Assembly: GCA_027924585.1 (NCBI GenBank)
Contig: BSBM01000372.1
Coordinates: 33,970,001-34,034,000 of the forward strand
Reading direction: 5' to 3'
Length of the DNA: 64,000 nucleotides
Source: Larix kaempferi
Lineage: Eukaryota; Streptophyta; Pinopsida; Pinales; Pinaceae
Made by a program: the position numbers and the translations under genes. Positions 34,473 to 45,100 of this stretch are shown one piece after another. Below the pieces are notes generated by a model, which was given only the letters and a program-made list of their open reading frames with translations, made no database searches and had not been told where the DNA came from. Numbering within the stretch: the first letter of the stretch is position 1; every line of letters begins with the position of its first letter.

Positions 34473-37400
34473 ATGAATACGAGGAGGGTAAAACGCGATC
34501 ACCTCCCAACCCCCAAAACTCCACAAATTACTAACAGTACAGGTGGTTCGGGTCGTGGTCGAGGTCCACCGCTGGGCAGAAGAACATTCATCGACGACCT
34601 TGTTGACAAAATGGATTCAGCTGTCAGATCTCGTCAACGGGAGACTCCTATCAAAAGAGGCCCTGTTGATCCTGGAGCGCCAGCATCAGGATCTACAGTG
34701 GAAGATACAGGAGCAGCTGTGATTCCTGCATATACTCCTGCTAAAGAAGGAACAGCTGATCCAGCTGTTACAACCGGAGAATACGCAGCTGTTACAACTG
34801 AAGAATACGCAGCTGTTACAACTGAAGAATACGCAGCTGTTACAACCGAAGAATACGCAGCTGTTACAATTGAGGTAAGGGACGAAGAAACAATCGAAGG
34901 AGAAGATACAGAAGAGAAGATGAATAATAGACATGAGAACGAAGAGGAAGAAGCAGTGGTACAATACCATCATGAAGATAATTCCCCGCCAGAAACTATG
35001 GCTACATTGCAATTCCCAATACAGCAGCTAGAGGGGACAGCTCCTATGAAAAACATTTCACCGTCGGTGTTACCCCGCTTCCATGGTAGGGCGGCAGAGG
35101 ATCCAGACGAATTCCTGTTTGAATTCGATATCCTCTGTCGCAGCTATGATTATGTCACAGATGCTCAAAAGTTGAAGCTTTTTCCTGCCACCCTGAAGGA
35201 CAATGCATTACGATGGTTCATGAGCCTTGGGGGAGGAACTGTTGCTAATTGGAATAAGATGAAGCAAGTATTCCTGGAAAAATATCAAGAATATTGTAAC
35301 ACCAGGGACAAAAGGGAGGAGTTATTCAAGATGGTACAGAAGGAGGATGAAAGTTTGGAGGATTTTGTGGAGAGGTTGCTGTACAATGTGCAGAGAGCTG
35401 GACAGACGAACATGGGACTAGATGTGCTGAAGATAATCTTGCTTCGAGGAATCAGGGACGATTGTTTAGACATGCTAAATTTATTAGGAAAGGGGGATAT
35501 CTCTAAAGAATCTTTTGAGACAATTGTGGAATTATGTAAGAGATATTCCAGGGGATCTTCTAGGCATAATAAGCAGCATAAACGAAATAACCTGGAACGT
35601 GATGTCTTCGACAGAACTCAGAAGTCATCCAATGGGGGAGCTACACGTGCAGAGATAGGCAATCTTCTTGAAAAATTTAAAATAGAAATGATGAGCTCTA
35701 TCTCTTCAGAGATTGACGTCTTGAAGGCCAAGCAAAGACAGGCAGTGGAGGATCTCACACTAGGGGTGTTTTGTCCCCGATGTAGAAAGACTCATCCACT
35801 GAAGGAATGCCCTCTTGACAAAGTACAAGTGTGTCAGCTGTGCGAGCTGAATCATGATATGAAGGACTGCCCCACGTTGCCCCAAGTGAAGGCTGTTCTG
35901 CAGGCATCAACTCCAGAGGCGGATTCAGCCTACTTCATTGCACAGAAGAAACCCTGGCAACCCCGGAATCAAGGTATGTCTCCCGATTCATTTCCATTTT
36001 TGAATAATTTGAATAATTGGAATACTAATATGCAAAATGTGAATACACAATTCCCTTCAAATTATGCTCAGTGGAATTCCCCTCAACCTGCGATGCAAGG
36101 ATATAATTCATGGAGTCCTTGGACACAGCCTCCACACCAACCTACTTCATGGTCTCCTGGATGGAGGAACTTCCATCCTGGGAACCAGTTTCCTCAACCA
36201 CCTCCACCTCAACAGTTACCGTATCCTCCATATCCTCAATTTCATCAATATCCTCAATACCCACCTCAGCAGTCGCAGCTGCAGCTGCAAAATAATCCTG
36301 TGCCTAACATACCAATACGGCCTCAGCTGCCTGCCCAACCTAACCCTAACCCAAACAATAAAACAGTCCAGCAATTGGAATCTCTCAATATGCCAGCCTA
36401 CTCTCTCTCCCCTGTACCTTGTAATGATATTCACTTACGGTCTGGAAAGATAGTAGAACGTGGAACTGCAGAAAATATTCCACCAACTGTGTATGACAAA
36501 GGAGAGAGTTCCCAGCATCCTTTTGATCCGGTTCCTATCATTGAAGATGCTGAGCATCCCTCAGATGGGAGGGCTGAAACATTAAACGATGAAGTGGATA
36601 ACACGCAGCCTACCCAGTTGGTAAGGCAACCACCTTACCCTGAGAGATTGATGCTGCCACAAAGAGGGGGGCAACCTCAGTTCAATCTCTTAGGAGAATT
36701 GAAGAACCTTTATGTCAAGATTCCCCTTTTACAAGCTCTTCAAGATGTACCTATCTACGCTAGAACTGTTCGGGACCTGTGCACTAAAAGACCGGGAAGG
36801 AAACCCAGAGATCCTCCTACTGTTCATGTTATAGGGAATTTATCCGCTTTAATGACTGGAAAAACCCCTATAACCAAGTATGAGGATCCCGGCAATCCTA
36901 CTGTCACTGTACACATAGGACAAACACAGATACCCAACGTACTAGTAGATTTAGGAGCTGCGATCAATGTTATAACAATGGAGACTGTAAAGAAGCTCGG
37001 ATTCACCAATATTAGACCGACCCCTACTATCTTAGAATTGGCAGACAGATCCACTATCAGACCCGAAGGGATTTTGGACGACCTTGTTATTTCAGTAGAC
37101 TCATGGGAATACCCTGCCGATTTTCTGGTATTACAACCAAAATCACAGCTGGGGGGACATCCATTGATTTTGGGGAGGCCCTGGTTGGCTACAGCCGATG
37201 CTTGTATCAGCTGCCGATCAGGATCTATGACTATATCTGATGGCATGGAAACCAAAAACCTCACCCTGTACCCTCCAGCACGGCCGAGTCTAGAAACTGA
37301 AACCTCCCTTTGGATAGAACAGGAAGAAGAGGAAGATGTTCAGCCATTACTAACAATAGGGAAGGCACTAACCTTCAAAAACGAAACAGAAGATGATGCC

Positions 37401-40400
37401 ATTAATAATTTCATTAGCGAACCTGCTTCAGTAGACAAGGAGGTTTATCAACTCCTGAACAGTACCCTCGGTAAAGAAGAACAAGAACAGCTTACGGAGG
37501 AAGCACTAGCAAATGACACAAACGTAATCCCAGTATTGAAAAACTCGAAAAGCATTCCTATTGAGGTAGAGCCTGGGAGAACTTTGAACATTAATCCTGG
37601 TCTCTCCTCAGAAGAACAAAAGCGCCTAACCAATCTCTTGAAGGAACGTAAGGGGGCATTCGCCTGGGAGTATACAGACATGAAGGGTATTCCCTCTAGT
37701 CTGTGCACTCATCATATTTATATTAAAAACGACTCCCGGCCTGTATGTCAACCCCAACGACGCATGAACCCCAATCTGAGGGATATAGTGAAGGAAGAAA
37801 TCCAGAAACTCTTGGAAGCAGGATTCATCTATCCTATCTCAGACAGTGAGTGGGTTTCCCCACTTGTAATTGTACCCAAGAAAAATGGTAAATGGAGAGT
37901 CTGTGTCGATTATAGGGAGCTGAACAAGGCTACACAGAAGGATCATTTTCCTCTGCCCTTTATTGAACAGGTACTTGATAACCTATCTGGGAAGAAGTTC
38001 CTCTCCTTCCTGGATGGGTTCAGTGGGTACAATCAAATTCAGATTGCTCCAGAGGATCAGGATAAGACCACCTTCACCTGCCCCTGGGGAACGTTCGCCT
38101 ACAGGGTGCTTCCCTTTGGATTGTGCAATGCACCTGCAACGTTCCAAAGAGCTTTGATTGGCATATTTTCTGAACTGGTTAATGATAGCATGGAAGTTTT
38201 TATGGATGATTTTACTCCTTATGGCAGGGATTTTGAGGAAGCACTGGAAAACTTGAAGAAAGTTTTAATTCGCTGTGAACAGGCTCGCCTCTCACTAAGC
38301 ACTGAAAAATGCCACATGATGATGAGTGAGGGAGTGGTATTAGGACATTTCATCTCTACTTATGGTATTCAAGTGGATCCTTCAAAAATTAAGGTGATAA
38401 AGAATATACCAACCCCTTCAACTCAGAAAGAGGTGCGAAGTTTTCTGGGACATGCTGGGTATTACAGAAGATTCATAGAAAACTTCTCCAAACTTGCTTC
38501 GCCTTTGTTTTCATTGTTAATGAAGGACGCACAGTTTGTATGGAGTACAGCATGCCAGACAGCATTTGATGAGCTTAAAGAGAAACTGTCCACAGCCCCT
38601 ATTTTAAGGGGACCTAATTGGACCATACCTTTCCACATTTCTTCAGATGCTTCTGATACCGCCATTGGGGCAGTACTAGGACAGCAGGATGGTCAAGTAC
38701 CTTATGCTATTTATTATGTTAGTAAAAACTTAGCCCCTGCTGAACTAAATTATACTGTTACTGAAAAAGAATTCCTTGCTATTGTTTATTCTATTAATAA
38801 GTTTCGGCATTACATTACTGGGTATCCTACAGTTGTGCATACTGATCACTCTGCCATTAAGTATTTAATGAATAAACCTGTCACTAATGCCAGAGTAACC
38901 AGGTGGCTTTTATTATTACAGGAATTTGATATTACTATTATAGATAAACCTGGAAAAGAAAATGTTGTTGCTGATTTTTTATCACGATTTACTAACAGTG
39001 ATGACAGTTCACCTGTTGAGGATGCTTTCCTGGATGAACATTTATTCGCACTCTCAGCTCATTCACCCTGGTATGCAGACGTTGCTAATTATTTGGCTGC
39101 AGGGAAGCTTCCGCCACATATGTCTAAACGATAGAAAAGAAAAATTATTCAGCAAAGTGCCAGGTATTGTTGGCTCAAAGGCCATCTCTTTTACACAGGA
39201 CCTGATCTTGAAATTAGAAGATGTGTAAGGGAAGATGAGATCTTTCATATACTGAAGGCCTGTCACGATGAACCTTGCGGAGGACACTTTGCAGATAAAA
39301 GAACAGGACATAAGGCGTTGCGGATGGGCTATTATTGGCCGACACTGTTCAGAGATGCTAAAAAATATGTTCAGTCCTGTGACAGCTGCCAAAGGATGGG
39401 CCAACCTAATAAGACAGATCAGATGCCTTTACAGCCCCAAGTGGTACTGGAACCGTTTGATAGATGGGCATTGGACTTTGTTGGTCCTATCAACCCTCCT
39501 TCAAAACAGAAGGTTTACATCTTGGTGTGTACAGATTACATGACTAAGTGGGTAGAAGCTGTAGCTTTGGCTAAAGCAAATGACCAGGCGGTGATTGATT
39601 TCCTGTACAGTGAAGTTTTTACCCGTTTTGGAGTACCAAAGGAAGTAGTCACCGATGGGGGACCACAATTTATTTCACACCAATTTGAATCCTTGCTCCG
39701 GAAGTATCATGTGCAGCACAAGATAGCTTCACCTTATCATCCCCAGGCCAATGGTCAGGTGGAAAGCACTAATAAAGTTATCGAAGCAATCCTTACTAAA
39801 ACAGTTAAAAGCCATCGAAGGGATTGGGCTGACAGACTTCCAGAAGCACTGTGGGCATATCGCACGACTTGGCGCAACACCACGGGCTTTTCTCCCTATG
39901 ATCTGGTGTATGGTAAGAGTGCCATCTTTCCAATTGAATTTGAGATCAAGACCCTGAAAACAGCCATTGAAATGAACCTGGATGTAACAGAAGCCCAGAA
40001 AAGAAGATTGAATCAATTGAATGAATTGGATGAGAAACGGTTAGCTGCGGTAGACCAGACTGTGCTGCTTCAGCAACAGAGATCTAATTGGCATGACCAA
40101 TTCATCAAAAAGAAAATCTTCCATGAAGGAGACTGGGCACTATTATACGACTCCAGATTCAAGAAAGATTTCAAAGGGAAATTACGCACAAGATGGCTGG
40201 GTCCATATTTGGTTGACAGGGTATTTGACAACGGCACTGTTTGCCTGGTCACCATTGATGAAAACCGTATGCCATTACTTGCTAATGGCCACAGACTGCG
40301 ACTGTATCGGAAGCCCATTTCGAAAGATGCATTCATTTCACAGATTGCTGCTGATCCAAACTACCAATTGGCACCAGAGCAGGAACATTTTTCTACCTTT

Positions 40401-40412
40401 TCCAAATCTTAA
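34473..40412 (+). pseudogene. Athila-like gag-pol with a single in-frame TAG
   Basis: One frame of 1980 codons, open except for TAG at 39132-39134. Residues 98-132 hold a 24-bp coding repeat (EYAAVTT). The gag core (residues about 185-370) includes LPRFHGRAAEDPDEFL and ALRWFMSLGGGT. Two zinc knuckles (CPRCRKTHPLKEC, CQLCELNHDMKDC) lie at about 432-470, then a Pro/Gln-rich linker. The protease site is DLGAAINVI (about 826). RT has the FMDDF active site (about 1244). RNase H starts near SSDASDTAIGAVLG (about 1390). After the TAG come the integrase HHCC finger (about 39268-39390) and catalytic residues LDFVGP, TDGGPQF and QVESTNK (E retained). The first ATG after the primer site, at 34473, is the natural start. 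Confidence 0.95.
34766..34870 (+). repeat. 24-bp coding tandem repeat in gag N-terminus
   Basis: Four copies of a 24-bp unit encoding (T)TEEYAAV, the first with GEYAAV, in frame within gag. Being a multiple of three, it changes length without breaking the frame. Confidence 0.9.
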
Positions 40413-40593
40413 AATGAAAATTATATTTGCTGTACATAAATAATTTCTTGCTGTAGCGTATAGTTGTCGTTTTCTTTCTCTTTGCATTTGATTTCTTTGC
40501 TTGCTGTTGTCTTTTAAGAAAAATTTTGCAGGGAAGCGCCAGGAGAACGATCAGTTTGGGGCCCATAATGAAAATCTCTCTGTGCTGACCTTG

Positions 40594-40625
<32 letters not shown>

Positions 40626-42077
40626 AAAATAAAATAAAATTCGGCAGCTGCAACATATTTTCCGGCAGCTGCAACATATTTTCCGGCGGCTGCAATATAT
40701 TTTCCGGCAGCCGTATATCCTTTTTCCGGCAACCATATTCTCCATTTCCCGGTAGCCATAATGCCCTTTCCGTCAGCCGTCAATCTTTTGCGGCTGCAAC
40801 ATTTGCGGCTGCAACATCAGCGGCTGCAACATCGGCGGCTGCAACATTTGCGGCTGCAACATCGGTGGCTGCAACATTTGCGGCTGCCACATCAGCGGCT
40901 GCAACATCGGTGGCTGCAACATCGGCGGCTGCAACTCCAGTTTCCGCGGCTGCCACTTCATCGTTCCCATGGTTGCCACCTCATTCACCAGCTATGGCCA
41001 CCTCATCTCCCACGGCTGCCATCTCATTTTCCGCAGCTGCCACTCCACTTACCAGCCACGGCCATTTCACTTCCCGGTAGCCGTAATGTTTTTTTTTTTC
41101 CGGCAGCTGCAACTCCGGCAGCTGCAACTCCGGCAGCTGCAATTCCGGCAGCTGCAACTCCGACAGCTGCAACTTCGGCGGCTGCAACATCTTTTTCCCG
41201 CAGCCGCCACATCATTTCTCGGCTGCCACCTTATTTCTCGACGGCTGTCACCTCATTGACCAAGTCACCTCCACATCATTTCCACATAGCTGCCATTTCT
41301 TTTCAGCGGCTGCGATATATTTCCCATAGTCGTAAAATCTTTTCCCGCCAGCTGTAAGCTTTTTCCCGCCGCCGTAAAATTTTCCCGTGACAGCCGTAAT
41401 TTTCCCTGATATCGTAAATCTTTTTCCGGTTGCCGCCAATTCTTTTCCGGTGGCTGTAACTTCTTTCCTGCCAGCTGCAACAAGCTTTTTCATCGGCCGT
41501 GTGATCATTTCTTTGGCAACTTGCAGTGGTAACTCCCGTGTTAACAGAAGGATTGTTCAATCTGCTAATTATGATGCTGATTCACCCCAGTCCTGCCGGC
41601 GAACTCATCATTTTAACCCGGAGGATGCGACGCATTGTGTTTTACCGGCGGAGGAAATTCGTGCCTTATCCGAGTCATCATGATCCCACGGCTGACTGTG
41701 CACGCGTTCGGCTCCGTGACGTCATCAACTCCATGCTCCACCAGTTTCCGCAGCCTTCCGACGCACAGTTCTATGAGGTATGGCTTTCATTTATCACGTG
41801 ATTAAGTATTGATATCATTTAAACGAGATTGGCCGTACCTTCACTCGTACCACCATTTATACCTGATTGAACCTTTCCCTCGTACGACGTAATACTAATA
41901 ACTGCCACCTTCTCCAATTCGGCATGCAAAGTTTAAACTCTTCTCTGCGCTTAACTTTCCGAATTAGTTCATTCGCTCAACGTCTCTACTCAACAATTCG
42001 TGCATTTCCTGTGCTGCAACTTCCATTCTGGGATCCTGTACTCTGTCGAACAGTAGTTTCATCTTGCAGCCAGGACC
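40413..42077. repeat. Spacer with A27 tract and GC-rich 15-bp dyad repeats
   Basis: After pol, an A27 run (40598-40624) and (TAAAA)n lead into a long array. Units of about 15 bp built on GGCTGCAACATCGGC fill 40640-40945, and GGCAGCTGCAACTCC units fill 41099-41190. Diverged versions extend to about 41500. The core contains the palindrome GCAGCTGC. Open frames over the array translate it as Leu/Gln/His or Ala/Thr repeats and are not considered genes. From 41500 to 42060 the sequence is mixed. A splice-acceptor-like TTTCATCTTGCAG ends at 42069, eight bases before the next ORF. Confidence 0.85.
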
Positions 42078-44831
42078 ATGGGCATTCCAGTTCGCCATGA
42101 ACCTTTCAATACCCGGGAACTTAGACGGAATCCGCAGGTTCTGGCCATTTTTCAAGCTGCTGGCTGGGTCGAGTTCTTTGAACGATTGGACGGATTCGAT
42201 CGGGACGCAGCCCTGCAATTCGCATTGAATCTTACTAAAACACACTCCACGGTGTGGGGGCTGTGTATAGATGTTTCGGAGGTCATTATATCCGAGGTTA
42301 CAGCTATCCCGTTGGTGGGAAAACCTTGGTTTAACCGTCGAGTCCCTGCAACAGTTGCACGGGAAGAATTTTTACTTCCAGGGGAGCAAGTTGAAGCATC
42401 CAGGCGAGGGATTGCATTGAAGTCACTGCCGCAGCCATGGGACCAGGTTGCTATCTTCCTCAAGAAATACATAACTTGCGAAGGTAGATACCAAACTGTG
42501 TACAACTCTGAACTTCCTTTGCTTTCTCATCTCCGTCATGGCATTTTGTTAAATATTCCATTTTATCTATTGCATGATTTGCGCCATATGGCAACATTTG
42601 TTCAATCTGCAAAGCACCCATTATCCTCCCTCACTCACCATGGCCTTATTAAGTTAATTATTATAAGAACCCTGGCCCAACATAATATAACATGGGAGCA
42701 ATTCATTACCCGACCTCAGCAACCTGTTCCCTTAAGGGTCATTCCATTACAGCAAATACCAGTTCCGCCACAACAGGAGGACCGGAGTTCCTCCAGTGAA
42801 GTTGGGGGGAGGGATGAAACGGAAGAAGAAAAACAGAGGGCACAGGCAGGACCATCCGGAAGGGATGAAACGGAAGAAGAGCAACAGGGGGCACAGGCAG
42901 GAACATCAGGGGTTGACAAAACCACAGAGGAAGAACAACCCGAGGCACAGGCAGAGCCATTTGAAGTATATGAATCCCCAGCACAAGCAGAACCAGTGGG
43001 GGATGACACTGCATTTGAAGGAGAGCGAGGGGAAGCTCAAACAGAGTTGTCAGGCGACAATGTAGATGAAACCCTCGCGGAAAACCTAGATAACAGGGCA
43101 GCTCCGACAGCAGAAGGTGAAATTGGAGCAGCATCAAAAGCTGCGACAATGGAACCTGAAGATGACGGAGCCAGAGAAATGGAAGACGATATTGAGCTGG
43201 TCACAATCGAGTCTTCACCGGAGTGGGTAGGAGGAGGAGCTGTGATTGAAGAAGAACAGCATGGGGGGCAGGGAAATATTCCTTTAACTTCATTTTTGCC
43301 TCCCTATGTTCCAGCTCCACGAGAAGAAACACTACAGAAAGGGAAGTCACAAAAGAAAACGCCACAGAAAAGGAAGAGGGCCACTAATGAGTTTGATTTA
43401 GTGGCACCAATCAGAAGGAAACGAACTCGGTCAATCACAGCAGCAGAGGCAACTAGAACAAAATGGGCAACCTTAGAAACACAGGTTGAACCCCCAATCC
43501 TTACACCAAAACCGAGGGATGCCCCACAAGGACCAGTGGAGGAAGAACCTGGAGTTGAGGGACTCCTGTATGAAAATGCAATGCTGAAAGAGGACCTCCA
43601 AGCACTTAGAAGGGAGCTGGAAACATGGAAGGAAGTCTGCAGAAAGCAGGGTGGAAGGAAGATGTACACATTAATAGAGGCTGCAGACCAAGTGGAGGAA
43701 TCAGCCTCTGCTGGAGCTGGAGAAAAGGATGAGCGAATACTCTGCCCCACCTGTGGGGAGATCTTTGAGGAAGCAGGCCATAAAATTTTACTTAGCACCT
43801 ATTCAGCACAACAGCCTGTAGCCACAGAAGGGAAAGCAGTGGAGAAAGAGGATGCTGCAACACAAGAACCAGCACCTTTAAACATCCTTGCTGCAGCTGC
43901 TACTTCCCATGATGCAGAAGTTATAGAACAGATGGGAGAAGAACATGGAGTGGAGGATGCCCTGGAAATTTATGAGGAATGTATGGCAATCCCAAATTGC
44001 TCCCACAACACAGAAATCATAGAACAGATGGGAGAAGAACAGGAAATGAAGGATGCTCTGGAGCTTATAAAAGAATATGGTGAGACTCCAGAATGTTCCC
44101 TTGATACAGAGATCATGGAGCCAAAGGATACCCTGGAGGATAGTGAAGAATTTTGTGCTGTAACCCCAGAACGTTCCCAGGACACAATAATTTTAGAAGA
44201 AGAAACGGAAAGGCAGGACAGTGATAAGTTGGAACAGGATGCTGCAACACAAGAACCAGCAATCCTGAATTTGACCGTCCAACTGACTGAGCAGACAGGA
44301 GAAGAAGCTGGGACAGAGAATATTCTGGCATTCAACGATGAACTCTGGGTGGTGACCCCAGAAAGCTCTCATGATACAGAACTCATAGAAGAGGAGCTGC
44401 AGCAAAAGAAGGATGAAGAGGTAAGCCAGGATGTTGTCACACAAGAACCAACATCCTTGGATACTGCAGCAAGAACCCCTGAATTGCAGTTGGGAGATAA
44501 CCCGGGAGTAGATATCATTCCTGATACACAATGGAGTGATGATGAACAGGTACAGACACCCTGCTCAGGTGACACTGAAATCTTGGAAGAGGAGCTGCAA
44601 ATTGAAAAGGATATCCAATCTCAGCAGCCAAATGACAAAGAAGACACTGTTACACAAGAACCAGTGTCTCCAAAAGCAACAAAGGCAGCTGCTGAAGAAG
44701 GTTTAAGGGATGTTGCTGTTACACAAGAACCAGCAACTCCCTTGTTAAGATCAGATGCGCTGGAAGACACTGTCCCACAAGAACCAGTGCTTCCACCTCC
44801 TACAGGTGTCATTGAGTTGGATTCAGATTGA
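42078..44831 (+). CDS. 917-codon ORF downstream of pol in Athila-like element
   Basis: Intact, with a strong start context (GACCATGG). Residues 1-215 form a folded-looking domain (LAIFQAAGWVEFFERLDGFD, EVTAIPLVGKPWFNRR, LLSHLRHGILLNIPFYLLHD) that resembles the plant retrotransposon-associated domain found in post-pol ORFs of Athila-type elements. This match is from memory and needs checking. Then come an acidic Gln/Ala/Gly-rich region with DETEEE repeats (about 240-340), basic clusters that look like nuclear localisation signals (QKRKRATNE, RRKRTRS, about 430-455), a predicted coiled coil (LLYENAMLKEDLQALRRELE, about 496-515), and a C-x2-C-x10-H segment (CPTCGEIFEEAGH, about 556). The acidic tail repeats TQEP. 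No signal peptide or transmembrane helix is evident, so it is not an obvious envelope. Function unknown. Confidence 0.85.
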   Translation: MGIPVRHEPFNTRELRRNPQVLAIFQAAGWVEFFERLDGFDRDAALQFALNLTKTHSTVWGLCIDVSEVIISEVTAIPLVGKPWFNRRVPATVAREEFLLPGEQVEASRRGIALKSLPQPWDQVAIFLKKYITCEGRYQTVYNSELPLLSHLRHGILLNIPFYLLHDLRHMATFVQSAKHPLSSLTHHGLIKLIIIRTLAQHNITWEQFITRPQQPVPLRVIPLQQIPVPPQQEDRSSSSEVGGRDETEEEKQRAQAGPSGRDETEEEQQGAQAGTSGVDKTTEEEQPEAQAEPFEVYESPAQAEPVGDDTAFEGERGEAQTELSGDNVDETLAENLDNRAAPTAEGEIGAASKAATMEPEDDGAREMEDDIELVTIESSPEWVGGGAVIEEEQHGGQGNIPLTSFLPPYVPAPREETLQKGKSQKKTPQKRKRATNEFDLVAPIRRKRTRSITAAEATRTKWATLETQVEPPILTPKPRDAPQGPVEEEPGVEGLLYENAMLKEDLQALRRELETWKEVCRKQGGRKMYTLIEAADQVEESASAGAGEKDERILCPTCGEIFEEAGHKILLSTYSAQQPVATEGKAVEKEDAATQEPAPLNILAAAATSHDAEVIEQMGEEHGVEDALEIYEECMAIPNCSHNTEIIEQMGEEQEMKDALELIKEYGETPECSLDTEIMEPKDTLEDSEEFCAVTPERSQDTIILEEETERQDSDKLEQDAATQEPAILNLTVQLTEQTGEEAGTENILAFNDELWVVTPESSHDTELIEEELQQKKDEEVSQDVVTQEPTSLDTAARTPELQLGDNPGVDIIPDTQWSDDEQVQTPCSGDTEILEEELQIEKDIQSQQPNDKEDTVTQEPVSPKATKAAAEEGLRDVAVTQEPATPLLRSDALEDTVPQEPVLPPPTGVIELDSD

Positions 44832-45087
44832 GTGTGTCTTTTCAACTTCCCCAGGCATAGCATAAGAGAACTGCAGAAAGGTCCCCACCACATCAAGTGC
44901 ATTCTCAGATATTAGCAAGTAGCAGTGGAAGGGGAACAGTGAAGTTGGAAGATGCCGGGCTGCTCACAGAAGCTTTCCAAAAAGATAGAGGGGATGCCTG
45001 ATTTATCTACATTCTTTCCTCTTGCCTGGACAAAGTTCAGTGCAAAATTCAGATGCAGGTTGTTGCATGAGGACATGCAACAGGATA
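44832..45087. other. Short 3' untranslated region of Athila-like element
   Basis: 256 bp between the downstream ORF and the polypurine tract. No feature seen. Confidence 0.6.
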
Positions 45088-45100
45088 GTTGGGGGGAGAT
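45088..45100 (+). other. Polypurine tract of Athila-like element
   Basis: AGTTGGGGGGAGA directly before the right LTR TG at 45101. Confidence 0.85.

Noticed and set aside
40761-41683. Open frames of up to 198 codons in the Athila-like spacer
   Set aside because: They read the 15-bp dyad array as Leu/Gln/His or Ala/Thr repeats and are open on both strands.
42078-44831. Envelope glycoprotein
   Set aside because: Position fits env-like ORFs, but no signal peptide, membrane helix or glycosylation-rich ectodomain is visible, and basic clusters suggest a nuclear protein.
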